A stretch of 64,000 nucleotides of DNA from JAMXLO01 sp963776505 (GTDB lineage Bacteria; Pseudomonadota; Alphaproteobacteria; Acetobacterales; Acetobacteraceae). Location: the NCBI GenBank assembly GCA_963776505.1, contig CAVZNH010000070.1, positions 104,274 through 168,273 on the forward strand, written 5' to 3'. Position 1 is the stretch's first letter. Every line of letters starts with the position of its first letter. The position numbers and the translations under genes were made by a program. This document shows positions 1 to 9,406 of the stretch, piece after piece. The notes beneath the pieces are model-generated. The model was not told where the DNA came from. It made no database searches and saw nothing but the letters and a program-made list of their open reading frames with translations.

Positions 1-1775
1 ATCGGTGCGGCAGCCGCCGCTCCAGCGTTGCCATGCTCAACGACCACGGACAGCGCATAGCGAGGATCATTGTAAGGCGCATAGGCCACGAACAGCGCGT
101 GAGGACGGAACTCCCAAGGCAGTTTGGAACTATCGAAGTGTCCACCCTCGCGCTGCTCCCGCGACACGCGCCGCACCTGCGACGAGCCGGTCTTGCCAGC
201 CATCTGCCAGCGTTGGTCAGGCAGCTTCGCCGAGGGCGCGGTGCCTCCCGGCTCATTCACCACTGCCCACATCCCTTCGCGCACGACGTGCAGCGAGCGG
301 TCCGACAGATTGAGGCTTGGCCAGTCAGCGGACTGCGATCCGGATTGCAGCACGCCACCCAGCTTGCGAGTCAGATGCGGTTGCACCTCGCGGCCGGTGG
401 CGACGCGCGCGGCATACGTCGCGAGCTGAAGTGGCGTGACCTGTATATACCCCTGACCGATGCCCGATACGACCGTATCGCCGGGGTTCCACGCATGGCC
501 TTGGCCGATGCGCCATTCACGCGTTGGAATGAAGCCGGAGCGCGCGCCAGGAAGATCGATCGCCAGCTCGGTCCCCAGGCCGAAGCGGTGCGCCATTGCC
601 GCGATGCGGTCGATCCCGACTCGCCTGGCGGTCTCATAGAAGTAAACGTCGCAGCTGTTCTTCAATCCGCCACGCAGATCCAGTGTGCCGTGACCACCCT
701 GCCGCCAGCAATGAAATCGCGCATTGCCCAGATCGAAATACCCCGGACAATGGACGGCATCGCCAGGCGAGACGATCCCAGACTCCAGGCCGGCCATCGC
801 CACCGCCATCTTGAATGTCGAGCCGGGCGCGTACACACCCGCCGCCGCGCGATTGAGCAGCGGAGTACGCTTGTCCTGCGCCCACTCCGTCCACTGCACC
901 TGCGTCACGCCGGAATTGAACAGCGTCGGATCGAACGACGGATTGGTGCCCATCGCCAGTACCTCGCCATTGCGGCAGTCGAGCACCACGCAGCTCGCGC
1001 ACTCATCGCCAAGCCTGCCCAGCACCGTCTGCTGCAGGGTCACATCGATGGTAAGGCCGACCTCCTCGCCTGCCACGCCCTCCTGACGATCCAGTTCCCG
1101 GATCACTCGTCCGAGCGCATTGACCTCGAGCTGCACCGCCCCGGCGCTGCCACGCAGATCGCGATCATGCTGCTTCTCCACCCCGGCGCGTCCCACCCTG
1201 ATCCCAGGCAGCGCTAGATCAGGATCATCGGCAACATCCGCCTCGGTCGGCGGCGCGACATACCCCACAACATGCACGAGCTGTTCGCCAAAAGGATACA
1301 TCCGCGACGTGCCGACATCGACCAGGATGCCGGGCAGATCAGGCGCGCTGACCTCGATCGCCGCCATCTCTTCCCAGCTCAGGAACTCACGCACCACGGT
1401 CGGAATAAAGCTGCGATGCCGGTGCAGCTCCCGCTCGATGCGGGCGCGTTCATAGTCCGCCAGCGGCACGATGCGCGAGAAGTTGTCGAGCGTCGTCGCC
1501 GTATCGGCGGTCTGCTCGGCCACCAGCAGAGCGCGCCAGTTCAGCCGATTGCCTGCCACAACGACACCGAACCTATCCAGCATGCGCCCACGCGGCGGCG
1601 CGATCAGTCGCGTACTGACGCGGTTCTCCTCCGCCAGCGTGGCATAGCGCGTGCCGTCGACCACCTGAACCTGGTAGAGCCGCGCGGCCAGGCCGCCGAG
1701 CAACGCCACCTGACCGCCCATCATCAGCAAAGCGCGCCGCGTGAACACGCCGCTGCGGCGAGTATTGCGTCGCAT
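1..1775 (-). CDS. mrdA: Penicillin-binding protein 2 (peptidoglycan transpeptidase), 3' end outside window
   Basis: The class B PBP2 cross-links peptidoglycan during cell elongation. It starts with ATG at 1775, one base after the mreD stop, and the frame stays open to the window edge (about 591 residues seen). An N-terminal membrane anchor follows RRALLMMGGQ. The acylation motif STFK lies near residue 320 in the context YAPGSTFK, an SCD triad follows in NSCDVYFYE, and the KTGS motif lies near residue 540. Order and tight spacing (mreC-mreD-mrdA) are those of the rod-shape operon. Only the extreme C-terminus is missing. Confidence 0.95.
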   Translation of the reverse strand, partial: MRRNTRRSGVFTRRALLMMGGQVALLGGLAARLYQVQVVDGTRYATLAEENRVSTRLIAPPRGRMLDRFGVVVAGNRLNWRALLVAEQTADTATTLDNFSRIVPLADYERARIERELHRHRSFIPTVVREFLSWEEMAAIEVSAPDLPGILVDVGTSRMYPFGEQLVHVVGYVAPPTEADVADDPDLALPGIRVGRAGVEKQHDRDLRGSAGAVQLEVNALGRVIRELDRQEGVAGEEVGLTIDVTLQQTVLGRLGDECASCVVLDCRNGEVLAMGTNPSFDPTLFNSGVTQVQWTEWAQDKRTPLLNRAAAGVYAPGSTFKMAVAMAGLESGIVSPGDAVHCPGYFDLGNARFHCWRQGGHGTLDLRGGLKNSCDVYFYETARRVGIDRIAAMAHRFGLGTELAIDLPGARSGFIPTREWRIGQGHAWNPGDTVVSGIGQGYIQVTPLQLATYAARVATGREVQPHLTRKLGGVLQSGSQSADWPSLNLSDRSLHVVREGMWAVVNEPGGTAPSAKLPDQRWQMAGKTGSSQVRRVSREQREGGHFDSSKLPWEFRPHALFVAYAPYNDPRYALSVVVEHGNAGAAAAAP

Positions 1776-1776
1776 C

Positions 1777-2331
1777 TTAAGCACGCTCGGGATCCGCGGC
1801 CGTGCGATCGACGCGGATGAACAGAATGGCCAGCGCCGGATACAGCGCAGCCGCCAGGGTCGCCTCAAACAGCACGGGACCGACCGGCAGCAGACGAAAC
1901 AGCAGCAGTGCCGTCGTCACCCATCCAAGCGCGGCAGCGGCAGCAGCGAAGCCCGCGAACGTCAGCCAAGCCGCGACGAACCCTTGTCGGATCATGATCT
2001 GCCGCCAGTGCACCACAAGCCCATGCACAACCAGCAGCGTCAGCGCTCCCACGCCGAGCGGCAGATAACCGAGCAGATCGAACAGCAGCCCGACTACGAA
2101 CACCACCGGTGGCGGCATCGCCCCGGGCCGCAGCAGCGACCAGAAATACACGCAGGCGAACGTGACCGCCGGCAAGATCGCCGCCTGATCGGCGATGCCG
2201 TACGGCGCCTCCGCAAGCAGCATCAGCAGCACCGTGCAGCCCGCCGGGAGCGCGTGGCGCGCCGCGGTATCGAGCCGCCGCCCCAGCGTGACCCGCGGCC
2301 GGATGCCGGGCGTCTGGTCGGTCCGCGCCAT
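1777..2331 (-). CDS. mreD: Rod shape-determining protein MreD
   Basis: This 184-residue integral membrane protein of the elongasome has several hydrophobic helices (for example ALPAGCTVLLMLLAEA and LLFDLLGYLPLGVGALTLL). Its sequence is poorly conserved, as is normal for MreD, so the call rests on size, topology and position. The start codon overlaps the mreC stop as TGATG, and the stop is one base before mrdA, so the three genes are translationally coupled. Confidence 0.9.
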   Translation of the reverse strand: MARTDQTPGIRPRVTLGRRLDTAARHALPAGCTVLLMLLAEAPYGIADQAAILPAVTFACVYFWSLLRPGAMPPPVVFVVGLLFDLLGYLPLGVGALTLLVVHGLVVHWRQIMIRQGFVAAWLTFAGFAAAAAALGWVTTALLLFRLLPVGPVLFEATLAAALYPALAILFIRVDRTAADPERA

Positions 2332-3194
2332 CAGCGCCTTCGCCGTTCGGGCAGCCGACCCGGCGCCTCCGGTGCGGCGATGTCGGTCAGGCCATAGTCA
2401 AAGATACGAACCACCTCCAGGCGATCGAGCATCGCCGCCGGCAACACCTCGGGCACCTTGGCCGAGGAAAAATGCACCGTGCCGACCGGCAGATTGGCCG
2501 GGAAGGCGCTGGCCTCGGTGCTGGTGACGACCCGCTCGCCCTCCTGTGGCGTGCTGCCTTCCGGCCAGTAGACCACCCGCGGCCGCGCCCCGTTGGTGCC
2601 GATTACGATGGCATGGGCGCCCGAATTCTCCAGAACCACCGGTACGCGGCTGTTCATATCGGTGATCAGCAGCACCCGCGCGGTGCGTGCGCCGACCTCA
2701 GTGACGCGTCCGACCAGGCCGCGTTCGTCCAGCGCGATCTCACCCTTGCGGATGCCGTGGTTCGGCCCCACCGAGAGCAACACCGCCTTGGCATAGATGC
2801 CGCCTGCATCCGCCACCACGCGCGCGGTGACGTAGGACGGCGCGGGGTCCGGAACCCAGTGCAGATCAGCCTTGAGCCGCTGGTTCTCAGCATCGAGCGC
2901 CAGTGCAATCGACTGCCAGCGGCGCAGCTGTTCGTTTTCCTCGCGCAACCGCGCATTCTCGGCTCTGACGTCCCACAGCCCGGCCGCGTTGACGACTGCG
3001 TCCCGCACGGTCCCAAGCGGTCCGGCGAGCGCGGCATAGATCGGCGCCAGCGCATCGGCCAGCGCCATGCGCGCACGCTCGGCCAGCACCGCATCGGCCT
3101 TGCCAAGCAGCATCAGCCCGAAGGTGGCCACGATCAGCACCGGCAGGGTCAGCTTCGCCAGTGCCTGGCGTGCCTGGATGGAAATACGGATCAT
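2331..3194 (-). CDS. mreC: Rod shape-determining protein MreC
   Basis: A 287-residue periplasmic scaffold that links MreB to the wall synthases. It has a short cytoplasmic start, one membrane segment (residues about 12-30, KLTLPVLIVATFGLMLLG), a coiled coil at about 75-110 (ENARLREENEQLRRW), and then the MreC beta domain with GRVTEVGARTARVLLITD. It begins the mreC-mreD-mrdA unit. Unusually it is separated from mreB by more than 800 bases that contain a gene on the other strand, so it probably has its own promoter. Confidence 0.93.
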   Translation of the reverse strand: MIRISIQARQALAKLTLPVLIVATFGLMLLGKADAVLAERARMALADALAPIYAALAGPLGTVRDAVVNAAGLWDVRAENARLREENEQLRRWQSIALALDAENQRLKADLHWVPDPAPSYVTARVVADAGGIYAKAVLLSVGPNHGIRKGEIALDERGLVGRVTEVGARTARVLLITDMNSRVPVVLENSGAHAIVIGTNGARPRVVYWPEGSTPQEGERVVTSTEASAFPANLPVGTVHFSSAKVPEVLPAAMLDRLEVVRIFDYGLTDIAAPEAPGRLPERRRR

Positions 3195-3376
3195 GCAAAC
3201 GCAGGTCTATTGCGACCCACAACTAATACGCGATCGGCCGTGGCGTATGAAGCGCTGAGTTGTCGCGGCAGCCGGAACGAGCTGTCCCCTCTATTTCGCG
3301 ACAGAATTTATATTTGCCTCATACCAAATTAACGCGGTAGCAATGAAGCAACGCGCCTATGCGCAAGTGAGACCAC

Positions 3377-3779
3377 ATGAGAAGCGCCATGCTCGCAAAC
3401 GGGGTGCAGGGTATTTTTCTCGCCGCCGCGATGATACTTGGTGTCTCCATCATGGCGGACGCCGCGCCCCCCGTCGGCCAGCCACTCGATCCGGATATGA
3501 GCCGTTGGTATCAAAGTCTGAAGCAGCCCGGGTACCGGCGCCGGATGTTGCGCTGCCGCCGATTGTAGACCCTACGACTCTCGTCTCGTCGCTGATCACT
3601 ATGAAATCCTGCTAGACCACAGATGGTTACCTGTGCCGAACAGTGTCGTTTTGCATCGTGAAAATAGAGCCGGCACCGCGGTCGCCTGTTTGCAAACGCA
3701 ATGGAACTACGGCTTCGGGCCTCCACCGGCGGACTTCTCGCCGGACATACTGTGCTTCATCCCCGGACCGAGTGCCTGA
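3377..3779 (+). CDS. Small exported protein of unknown function (frameshifted)
   Basis: Residues 1-30 form a signal peptide (GIFLAAAMILGVSIMADAAPP). The first frame runs to WYQSLKQPG and then stops early near 3565. One base later, at 3531, the other frame continues as GTGAGCCAAADCRP, DHYEILLDHRWLPVP and VVLHRENRAG, ending ILCFIPGPSA. Joined, this is a 133-residue protein with the two-Cys motif and CFIPGP tail that I recognise from unassigned alphaproteobacterial secreted proteins. The break is a net +1 in the CCCGGG run at 3527-3532. It lies between mreB and mreC on the opposite strand, and a hairpin overlaps its stop. Confidence 0.7.
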
Positions 3780-3797
3780 TCAGCGCCCTGATCAGGC
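3774..3797 (+). terminator. Perfect inverted repeat over a stop codon
   Basis: Arms GCCTGATCAG and CTGATCAGGC (10 bp, no mismatch) flank a CGCC loop. The left arm contains the TGA at 3777-3779 of the exported protein. No T-run follows, so it may be a transcript-end stabiliser rather than a classical intrinsic terminator. It supports the frame-corrected gene end. Confidence 0.55.
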
Positions 3798-3971
3798 AGT
3801 CGCGCTAGCGGGCATGTCGCGGGTGACCACGTGCCCGCGCCGATCAGCGCATCGTGGAACGCGACCGGGTAACGGTGCCATCGCCGACGACGGCAGCCGT
3901 TCAACCAGCAGTTCGCGCCGCTCCGAGGGGCCATCGCAATGCTGCATTGTAGCGCGGGAGCGTCATGTAGA

Positions 3972-4007
3972 CCCCCTCCCCTCGCGGGAGGGGCTAGGGG
4001 GAGAGGG
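3972..4007. repeat. Dispersed C-run/G-run hairpin repeat, copy 1
   Basis: The core is ccccctccc, then ctcgc, then gggagggg, forming a strong hairpin, followed by a G-rich tail. Near-identical copies lie at 16251, 23381, 29016 and 33287. This copy sits downstream of mreB and could end its transcript. The rest of 3780-4033 shows no convincing gene. Confidence 0.85.
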
Positions 4008-4033
4008 CAATCTTCGCTATCTCCACTCCGTCC

Positions 4034-5078
4034 CTAGTACATCGACGTCAGCACGTTCGACAGCCGCTTGCGCTCCTCGAGCGCGCGCCCGTCCCAGCGC
4101 GACACAATGCAGCGGGTTCTCCGCCACCGCGACAGCCAGGCCGGTCGCATCACGCAGCACCTGATCCAGCCGATACAAGAGCGCGCCGCCACCGGTCAGC
4201 ACAATTCCCCGGTCCACAATGTCGGCGGCAAGCTCCGGCGGCGTGTTCTCCAGGGCCATCTTCACCGCGTCGACAATCGCGCTGACCGGTTCGGCGAGGC
4301 TCTCGGCGATCTGCCGCTGACTGACCAGCACCTCACGCGGCACTCCGTTGATCAGGTCGCGCCCACGCACCTCGCGCTGCGGGCCCGGATCGCCGTCCTC
4401 GGACTGCCCGGCGGCGCCGACGTCCATCTTGATCCGCTCCGCCGAAGGCTCGCCGATCAGCAGATTATGTGTGCGGCGCATGTAGCTGATGATCGCTTCG
4501 TCCATCTTGTCACCGCCGACGCGCACGCTGCGCGAATAGACGATGCCCCCGAGCGAGATCACCGCCACCTCCGTTGTGCCGCCGCCGATATCCACGACCA
4601 TGGAACCGGTCGGTTCGGTGACCGGCAGACCGGCCCCGATTGCCGCGGCCATCGGTTCCTCGATCAACGCGACCCTGCGCGCGCCGGCGCTTTCGGCACT
4701 CTCCTGGATCGCGCGGCGTTCCACCGCGGTCGAGCCGGAGGGCACGCACACGATGATCAGCGGCGAGGCGAAGCGGCGACGATTGTGCACCTTGCGGATG
4801 AAGTGCTTGATCATCTCCTCGGCGACTTCGAAATCGGCAATGACCCCATCACGCAGCGGCCGGCTCGCGGTGATGTAACCAGGTGTGCGGCCGAGCATCT
4901 GCTTGGCTTCCTCGCCGACCGCCACCACCTGCTTCTTGCCGCGCACATCGGCGATGGCCACGACGGATGGTTCAGCCAGTACGATGCCACGGCCTTTGAC
5001 ATAGACGAGCGTGTTGGCGGTGCCGAGGTCAATGGCCATGTCGGCTGACATGAAGCCGAGCGCCCGGGAGAACATCAA
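4034..5078 (-). CDS. mreB: Rod shape-determining actin-like protein MreB (3' end frameshifted)
   Basis: The bacterial actin directs elongasome movement. Actin-fold signatures are present: AIDLGTANTLVYVKGRG (phosphate 1), VVDIGGGTTEVAVISLGG (phosphate 2) and GIVLTGGGALLYRLD (adenosine). As read, the C-terminus becomes aberrant after VALG. Restoring one G in each of two GGG runs near 4083-4093 gives the usual MreB ending VALGTGRALEERKRL followed by SNVLTSMY and a TAG at 4034-4036. The uncorrected frame ends at 4017. The corrected length is 348 residues. The gene is separated from mreC. Confidence 0.95.
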
Positions 5079-5240
5079 ATGTGTGCCTTCAGGTGAAATG
5101 AGCGGGAGCCGTTGGGCTTAGCCCCGCTCCCCTTCGTTAACAAGAGGTTGAACCACACGCCCCGGGAACGCCCCATTCCGGCCACCGGATTTCCTCCGCC
5201 AATCAGGAATCTCCACCCCTTGCCAAGGGAGGATTTGCAT

Positions 5241-5456
5241 ATGGCACGCAGCATCGCACTCGGACTGGCACTGAGCGGCCTGCTCACCGTTCTGACGGCC
5301 TGCGGTTATGACCCCGGGACACGGGCGGTGACCGGGGGTCTGATGGGCGCGGGCGCCGGTGCCGGCGTAGCCGCGCTGTCCCACGGCAAGCCGGCGACCG
5401 GGGCGCTGGTCGGTGGTGGCATCGGTGCGGTCGGTGGCGCGGTCACGGCGCCGTGA
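5241..5456 (+). CDS. Small glycine-zipper lipoprotein
   Basis: The protein has 71 residues: a signal peptide with a lipobox (LTVLTAC, Cys about residue 19) followed by a glycine-rich zipper (GGLMGAGAGAGVAALSHGKPATGALVGGGIGAVGGAV). Such proteins sit in the outer membrane or its inner face; the exact role is unknown. A strong AGGGAGGA site precedes the ATG at 5241. It is transcribed divergently from mreB. Confidence 0.75.
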   Translation: MARSIALGLALSGLLTVLTACGYDPGTRAVTGGLMGAGAGAGVAALSHGKPATGALVGGGIGAVGGAVTAP

Positions 5457-5504
5457 TTGACTACAGCCGGCGTTGACCTCGACCCTATAGGGTCGCCGCC
5501 GCGA

Positions 5505-6261
5505 TCAACGCGGTCCGCGCGGTGGCCCACAGGTCCAGATTACCCGGCCCACAACGTGGACCTCAGCGGCCTGGGCTGGCGGGACATGTTCGACCTCATA
5601 AGAGGCATTGTCGCTTATCAGGGTGAGACTGCCATCCAACTTTGGCTGAACACGTTTCACCAGTCGCTCGCCGGCGATCTCAAGCACGTAAATCCCGAAG
5701 CTGCTGAAGCGGTTTTCGGAGGCATCGACCAGCAAAAGGTCGCCTGCCTCGAATGCTGGGCACCATCGACTCGCCCTCCGCTGTATCAACCAGCAGGCGG
5801 TCCGGATCGATGCCGAACATGTCGCGGACCCAGTCACGACGGAATGCAACGAACTCGACAGAATTCGGCGGAGGCGGCGTCTCCACCCCGGCCGCGGCTG
5901 CTTCGGGCCGCTTCGGCAGCAGGAGATAGTCCCCCTCGCCGAGCCCACCGGCCATCGAGAGCGCCGTCTGCTGCTCTGCCAAGCCGTGAAACCGCGGCTC
6001 TGGACCTTCGCCGCCGGCCAGCCAGCCGACACTGACACCGGCGGCCTGGGCAAGAGCGACGAGCCTCTCGCGGCTCGGTTCCGCCTCCCCGCGCAGCCAC
6101 TTGCGGAAGGCGGAGGGAGACACGCCCGTCGCTCGCGCCAGCCGATCCGCGCTCGGCCACTGGCGCAGAATAGCCTGCAGCCGAGAAATGAATGCGGCTC
6201 GCTCAGCAGTGGGTGAAAGGACAGTCGGACTGGTCTTCCCGGACTCGCTTTGGCGTGACAT
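5505..6261 (-). CDS. Phage-type repressor, HTH plus S24 LexA-like domain (frameshifted)
   Basis: The N-terminal helix-turn-helix covers about residues 30-85 (LARATGVSPSAFRKWLRGEAEPS). The C-terminal S24 domain has the serine motif GESMVPSI, then GDLLLVDA after a frame change, and later ERLVKRVQ, where the Lys would be the catalytic base. The break near 5750 is a net +1, best explained by an extra T in the codons for S-I-E. Corrected length is about 251 residues. It lies head to head with a Ner-like gene, as in the early switch of Mu-type phages. The start at 6261 was chosen because the HTH follows it directly; an upstream ATG at 6456 would overlap the Ner gene. Confidence 0.8.
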
Positions 6262-6376
6262 TTGTCTGCTATTACCCAAAGTCTCGACACTTTCGGGACA
6301 GAGTCCCAACTCGTTCGGCTCGTTCAGGCGCCTGACAAGACACTTTGTGTTTTCAGGTTCTGTAGAGAGAATTGGC
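6262..6376. promoter_or_regulatory. Divergent control region between repressor and Ner
   Basis: This 115-base gap separates the two divergent phage-type regulators and is markedly less GC-rich than its surroundings. It holds a short palindrome ACAC-TTT-GTGT at 6340-6350 and related cactttcggg/acactttg words. By analogy with Mu it should carry the operators and both early promoters; the exact sites are not proven. Confidence 0.5.
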
Positions 6377-6649
6377 ATGAATGCAAGGAACGGGGTCGAG
6401 AGCAACCGCCCTGGCACCGCGGACTGGCACCCGGCCGACATACTCGCCGCGCTCAAGAAGCGCGGTTGCAGTCTCGCGGGCCTGTCTGTCGCGAACGGAT
6501 ATCACCCGACTGCCGCCGGCAAGGCGCTTAAGCAGCCTTGGCCAGCGATCGAGCGGCTTCTGGCGGAAGCGATCGGCGTGACGCCGCAGGACATCTGGCC
6601 CAGCCGCTACGACAGCGAGGGGAATCCGCAGCGGCGCGCGAAATCGTGA
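6377..6649 (+). CDS. ner: Ner/Nlp-family DNA-binding regulator
   Basis: The protein has 90 residues and closely follows the Mu Ner pattern: DWHPADILAALKKRG, a Ser-Leu-x-x-Leu-Ser helix, GYHPTAAGKALKQPWP, and the signature ending PQDIWPSRYDSEG. Ner turns down early transcription in Mu-like phages; chromosomal Nlp proteins share the fold. No transposase (MuA) or MuB gene follows, so this is a stranded or adopted switch. It pairs with the divergent repressor. Confidence 0.85.
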   Translation: MNARNGVESNRPGTADWHPADILAALKKRGCSLAGLSVANGYHPTAAGKALKQPWPAIERLLAEAIGVTPQDIWPSRYDSEGNPQRRAKS

Positions 6650-6930
6650 TGGCGCACGATGCGCGGCCCGGCTCCGCCATCGACCCCACTTACAACGGCA
6701 TGTGGCCAGGCGAGGTCGCTCCCAGAGCGTTCCAACCAACGTGCGGCCCGCGGCACCGCACAATAGTCTGACCACCGACACCGTGTCGCCACTTTGCGAT
6801 AACATGTCGCTCTCAGCCCCTCGCAGATATTTTCATTGGTCGTTAACGCGTCCGGCAGGAACGTTCGCTTGGCATGTTCGGTTCAATCGTGCTGCGCAGA
6901 GACGACCCCAACACTAGATGGCCGCTAAAC

Positions 6931-7314
6931 ATGACGACAAAAGAACTTTCAGCTCACAACGAAATTCCTGATCACGCAGTTGGCATGGTGGTGGATGATG
7001 ACGCCTTGGTCCGCGAATCGGTGGCCCAGGTACTCGAGGACCTTTGCGATCAGGTCTATCAGGCCGCGGACGGACAGGAGGGGCTCGAGATCCTGGAGCA
7101 GCATCCGGACATCTCGGTAATCGTCACCGACATTGCGATGCCGCGCCTCGACGGCATCGCGTTCGCGTCGAAGGCACGTCGACTGCATCCTGAACTCAAG
7201 GTGCTTTTCGTCAGCGGGATGCAGCGGCCGCCCGGCAGTGAAGAGTTTCTGGCAAAGCCCTTCCGCGCCCTCGCGCTGGTATCAGCGCTGAACCACCTCA
7301 TGAGCGTGCATTAG
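6931..7314 (+). CDS. Stand-alone response regulator receiver protein
   Basis: A CheY-like receiver of 127 residues with no output domain. The acidic pocket is VVDDDALVRES, the phospho-acceptor Asp is in VIVTDIAMPRLDG, a Ser switch is in VLFVSGM, and the conserved Lys is in FLAKPF. The start at 6931 leaves a short tail before the fold; an in-frame start at 6874 is possible. It converges on a second receiver gene only three bases away. Confidence 0.85.
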   Translation: MTTKELSAHNEIPDHAVGMVVDDDALVRESVAQVLEDLCDQVYQAADGQEGLEILEQHPDISVIVTDIAMPRLDGIAFASKARRLHPELKVLFVSGMQRPPGSEEFLAKPFRALALVSALNHLMSVH

Positions 7315-7317
7315 CCT

Positions 7318-7695
7318 TTATCGGGGATTCCCGACCTCGTCGGCCGGAACGACGCTCTCGATGGTCGCCAGGAGAGCCGTCAGGCTGAACGGCTTCTGGA
7401 TGCACGGCCGCTCCACCCCGGGCACCCGATCCATCATGTCGGGATGACCCGACATCAGGATCACCGGCACACCAACGTCATCGGCAAGCGGCACCAGTCG
7501 CGGGTCAAGCCCGCCGGGCAGCGTGCAGTCCAGCAGTATCCCGTCGATCCCGCCCGCCCGTAGGCATTCGATCGCCGCGGCGGCCGTCTCGGCGCAGCTG
7601 GTATCGTACACGCCGTCGAGCGCATCCACCACAACCTCCGAGACGAGTGGATCGTCCTCGACAACGAGAATGCGCTTTTGCCGATGGGTCCCCAT
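7318..7695 (-). CDS. Stand-alone response regulator receiver protein
   Basis: A CheY-like receiver of 125 residues with no output domain. ILVVEDDPLVSEVV carries the acidic pair, the acceptor is the Asp in GILLDCTLPGG, and the Lys is in CIQKPF. It is tail to tail with the receiver at 6931-7314, without shared orientation or a nearby histidine kinase. Confidence 0.85.
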   Translation of the reverse strand: MGTHRQKRILVVEDDPLVSEVVVDALDGVYDTSCAETAAAAIECLRAGGIDGILLDCTLPGGLDPRLVPLADDVGVPVILMSGHPDMMDRVPGVERPCIQKPFSLTALLATIESVVPADEVGNPR

Positions 7696-7843
7696 TGTAA
7701 CCTCGACTTTTCAGCTCAGCGGCGTCACAAGCACGAATGCGCACAATACGACGCCTGTGAGCGCGCGAAAAGTTGCTAAGCGCCCCAAACTTCTGGATCG
7801 CGGTTTATTTATGCCACCTGGTCGTTCTCGATACAGAATTTAC

Positions 7844-8732
7844 TTATGCCCGCACTTCTCGCCCAAGCGCCTGCTCATAGACCCGGATCACTGAGCTGCT
7901 GTCGTCCCCGCCCATGCCCTTGGCGCGCGCGATACGCATCAGGTTCATCACCTGCGGCGCTATCATGCCAGGCACGCCGAGCTCATCGGCTAGTTCGAGC
8001 GCAAGCCGCAGGTCCTTGTGCGCGAGGTTGAGCGCGAAGGTCGCCTCGAATTCGCGCTTGAATGCCTTCTCGGAGATATTGCGGAACGCTGAGGAGTTCC
8101 CGCTGGCGTTGCTGATCACCTGCTGCAGCTTTTGCAGATCGATGCCGGCCATCGCCCCGATCATCAGCGCCTCGGCCGCCGCCGCGGCATTGCAGAAGGC
8201 CAGCATGTTGTTCACCAGCTTGGCGACCGAGCCCATGCCGATTTCGCCGACATGCACCACCTCGCCGCTGAATGACTTCAGCAGCGGAAGCTGGGCGTCG
8301 AATACCGCCGCATCGCCGCCGACCATGATGACGATCGTGCCATCGGTCGCACGCGGCACACCACCCGAGACCGGAGCCTCCAGCATCTGGATGCCCTTGG
8401 CGCGCATACCCTCGTGTCACACGCCGCGCGGTCGCCGGCGAGTTGGTGGAGAGGTCGATATAGACCGTGCCCGGCTTGGCGGTTTCGCTGATGCCGTCGG
8501 GGCCAAGCGCCACCTCCTCGACATTGCGTGGCATCGGCAATGAGGTGAGTACCACGTCGCAGGTGGATGCGATCTGCGCCACCGATGTTCCCGCCGTCGC
8601 GCCGAGATCGGTGCAGGCCTTGATGGCGGCCGGATTGAGGTCGAACACCACCACGTCATGGTTGGTATTGCGAATGATGTTGCGGCACATGGGGCCGCCC
8701 ATGTTTCCGACGCCGATGAAGCCGACCTTCAT
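7844..8732 (-). CDS. 3-hydroxyisobutyrate dehydrogenase-family NAD-binding oxidoreductase (frameshifted)
   Basis: A beta-hydroxyacid dehydrogenase. The N-terminus has the Rossmann motif GFIGVGNMGGPM. After a frame change near 8408 come the substrate-loop motif EAPVSGGVPRATDGTI, the catalytic Lys region MGSVAKLVNNML, and the tail with AHKDLRLALELADELG. Joined, it is 295 residues, the family norm. The break is a net +1 between ATARRV and the expected Glu-Gly-Met-Arg-Ala-Lys. It is divergent from a VOC-family gene, suggesting shared catabolism. The substrate cannot be told. Confidence 0.85.
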
Positions 8733-8833
8733 TGCCGTTCCCCTCTAAGGTTCACCAGCGCCAGCATGCCCCAACGGGCGGCTTGCGGAAACCGCTGCCG
8801 TGGAGGACGCTTGGGCAGCAGGAGGAATGGACC

Positions 8834-9379
8834 ATGGCAAACATTCGCGCGCGGCTGGCCCATATGGGCATTTACGTTCAGGACCGGGACAAGATGGAGC
8901 AGTTCTACACTGAAGTCCTCGGCCTGATGGTCACCGACCGGGGCGAGGGACGCTCAGGGATGCACCTCACCTTCATGAGCGCGAATCCGCAGAACCACCA
9001 CCAGGTCGTGCTGGTCACCGGCCGGCCGGATACCGCCGGCTTCAACCCCATCCAGCAGATCTCCTTCATGGTAGACTCGCTCACCGATCTGCGTGAGGTG
9101 CACAAGCGCGCGCTATCGCTCGGCGCCACCGAGATGCGCCCGGTGACCCACGGCAACGCATGGTCGGTCTACTTCAAGGACCCGGAGGGCAACACGGTGG
9201 AGGCGTATCTCGACACGCCATTCCACGTCCCCCAGCCGCATGGCAAGCCGCTTGATCTCACAAAATCGGACGAGCAGATCCTGCGCGAGACCGAGGAAGC
9301 TTGCCGCCAAGACCCGGGCTTCATGCCGATCGAGCAGTTCAAGAGCGAGATGGCCGCACGGCTCAGCGCGAGCGCATAA
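8834..9379 (+). CDS. VOC-family (glyoxalase/dioxygenase fold) protein
   Basis: This 181-residue protein has two beta-alpha-beta modules: LAHMGIYVQDRDKMEQFYTEVLGL at the start and a partner containing SVYFKDPEGNTVEAYLDTPF. Candidate metal ligands are His at about residue 10, His in the middle (NHHQVVL), and Glu of EAYLD. A charged C-terminal extension follows. GGAGG at 8821-8825 fixes the ATG at 8834. Substrate unknown; its neighbour is a hydroxyacid dehydrogenase. Confidence 0.8.
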   Translation: MANIRARLAHMGIYVQDRDKMEQFYTEVLGLMVTDRGEGRSGMHLTFMSANPQNHHQVVLVTGRPDTAGFNPIQQISFMVDSLTDLREVHKRALSLGATEMRPVTHGNAWSVYFKDPEGNTVEAYLDTPFHVPQPHGKPLDLTKSDEQILRETEEACRQDPGFMPIEQFKSEMAARLSASA

Positions 9380-9406
9380 TCTGGCGTCACCTCGGCGGCC
9401 GCTCGC

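Noticed and set aside
33..1217. A 394-codon plus-strand open frame
   Set aside because: It is antisense to mrdA, whose STFK and KTGS motifs are clear.
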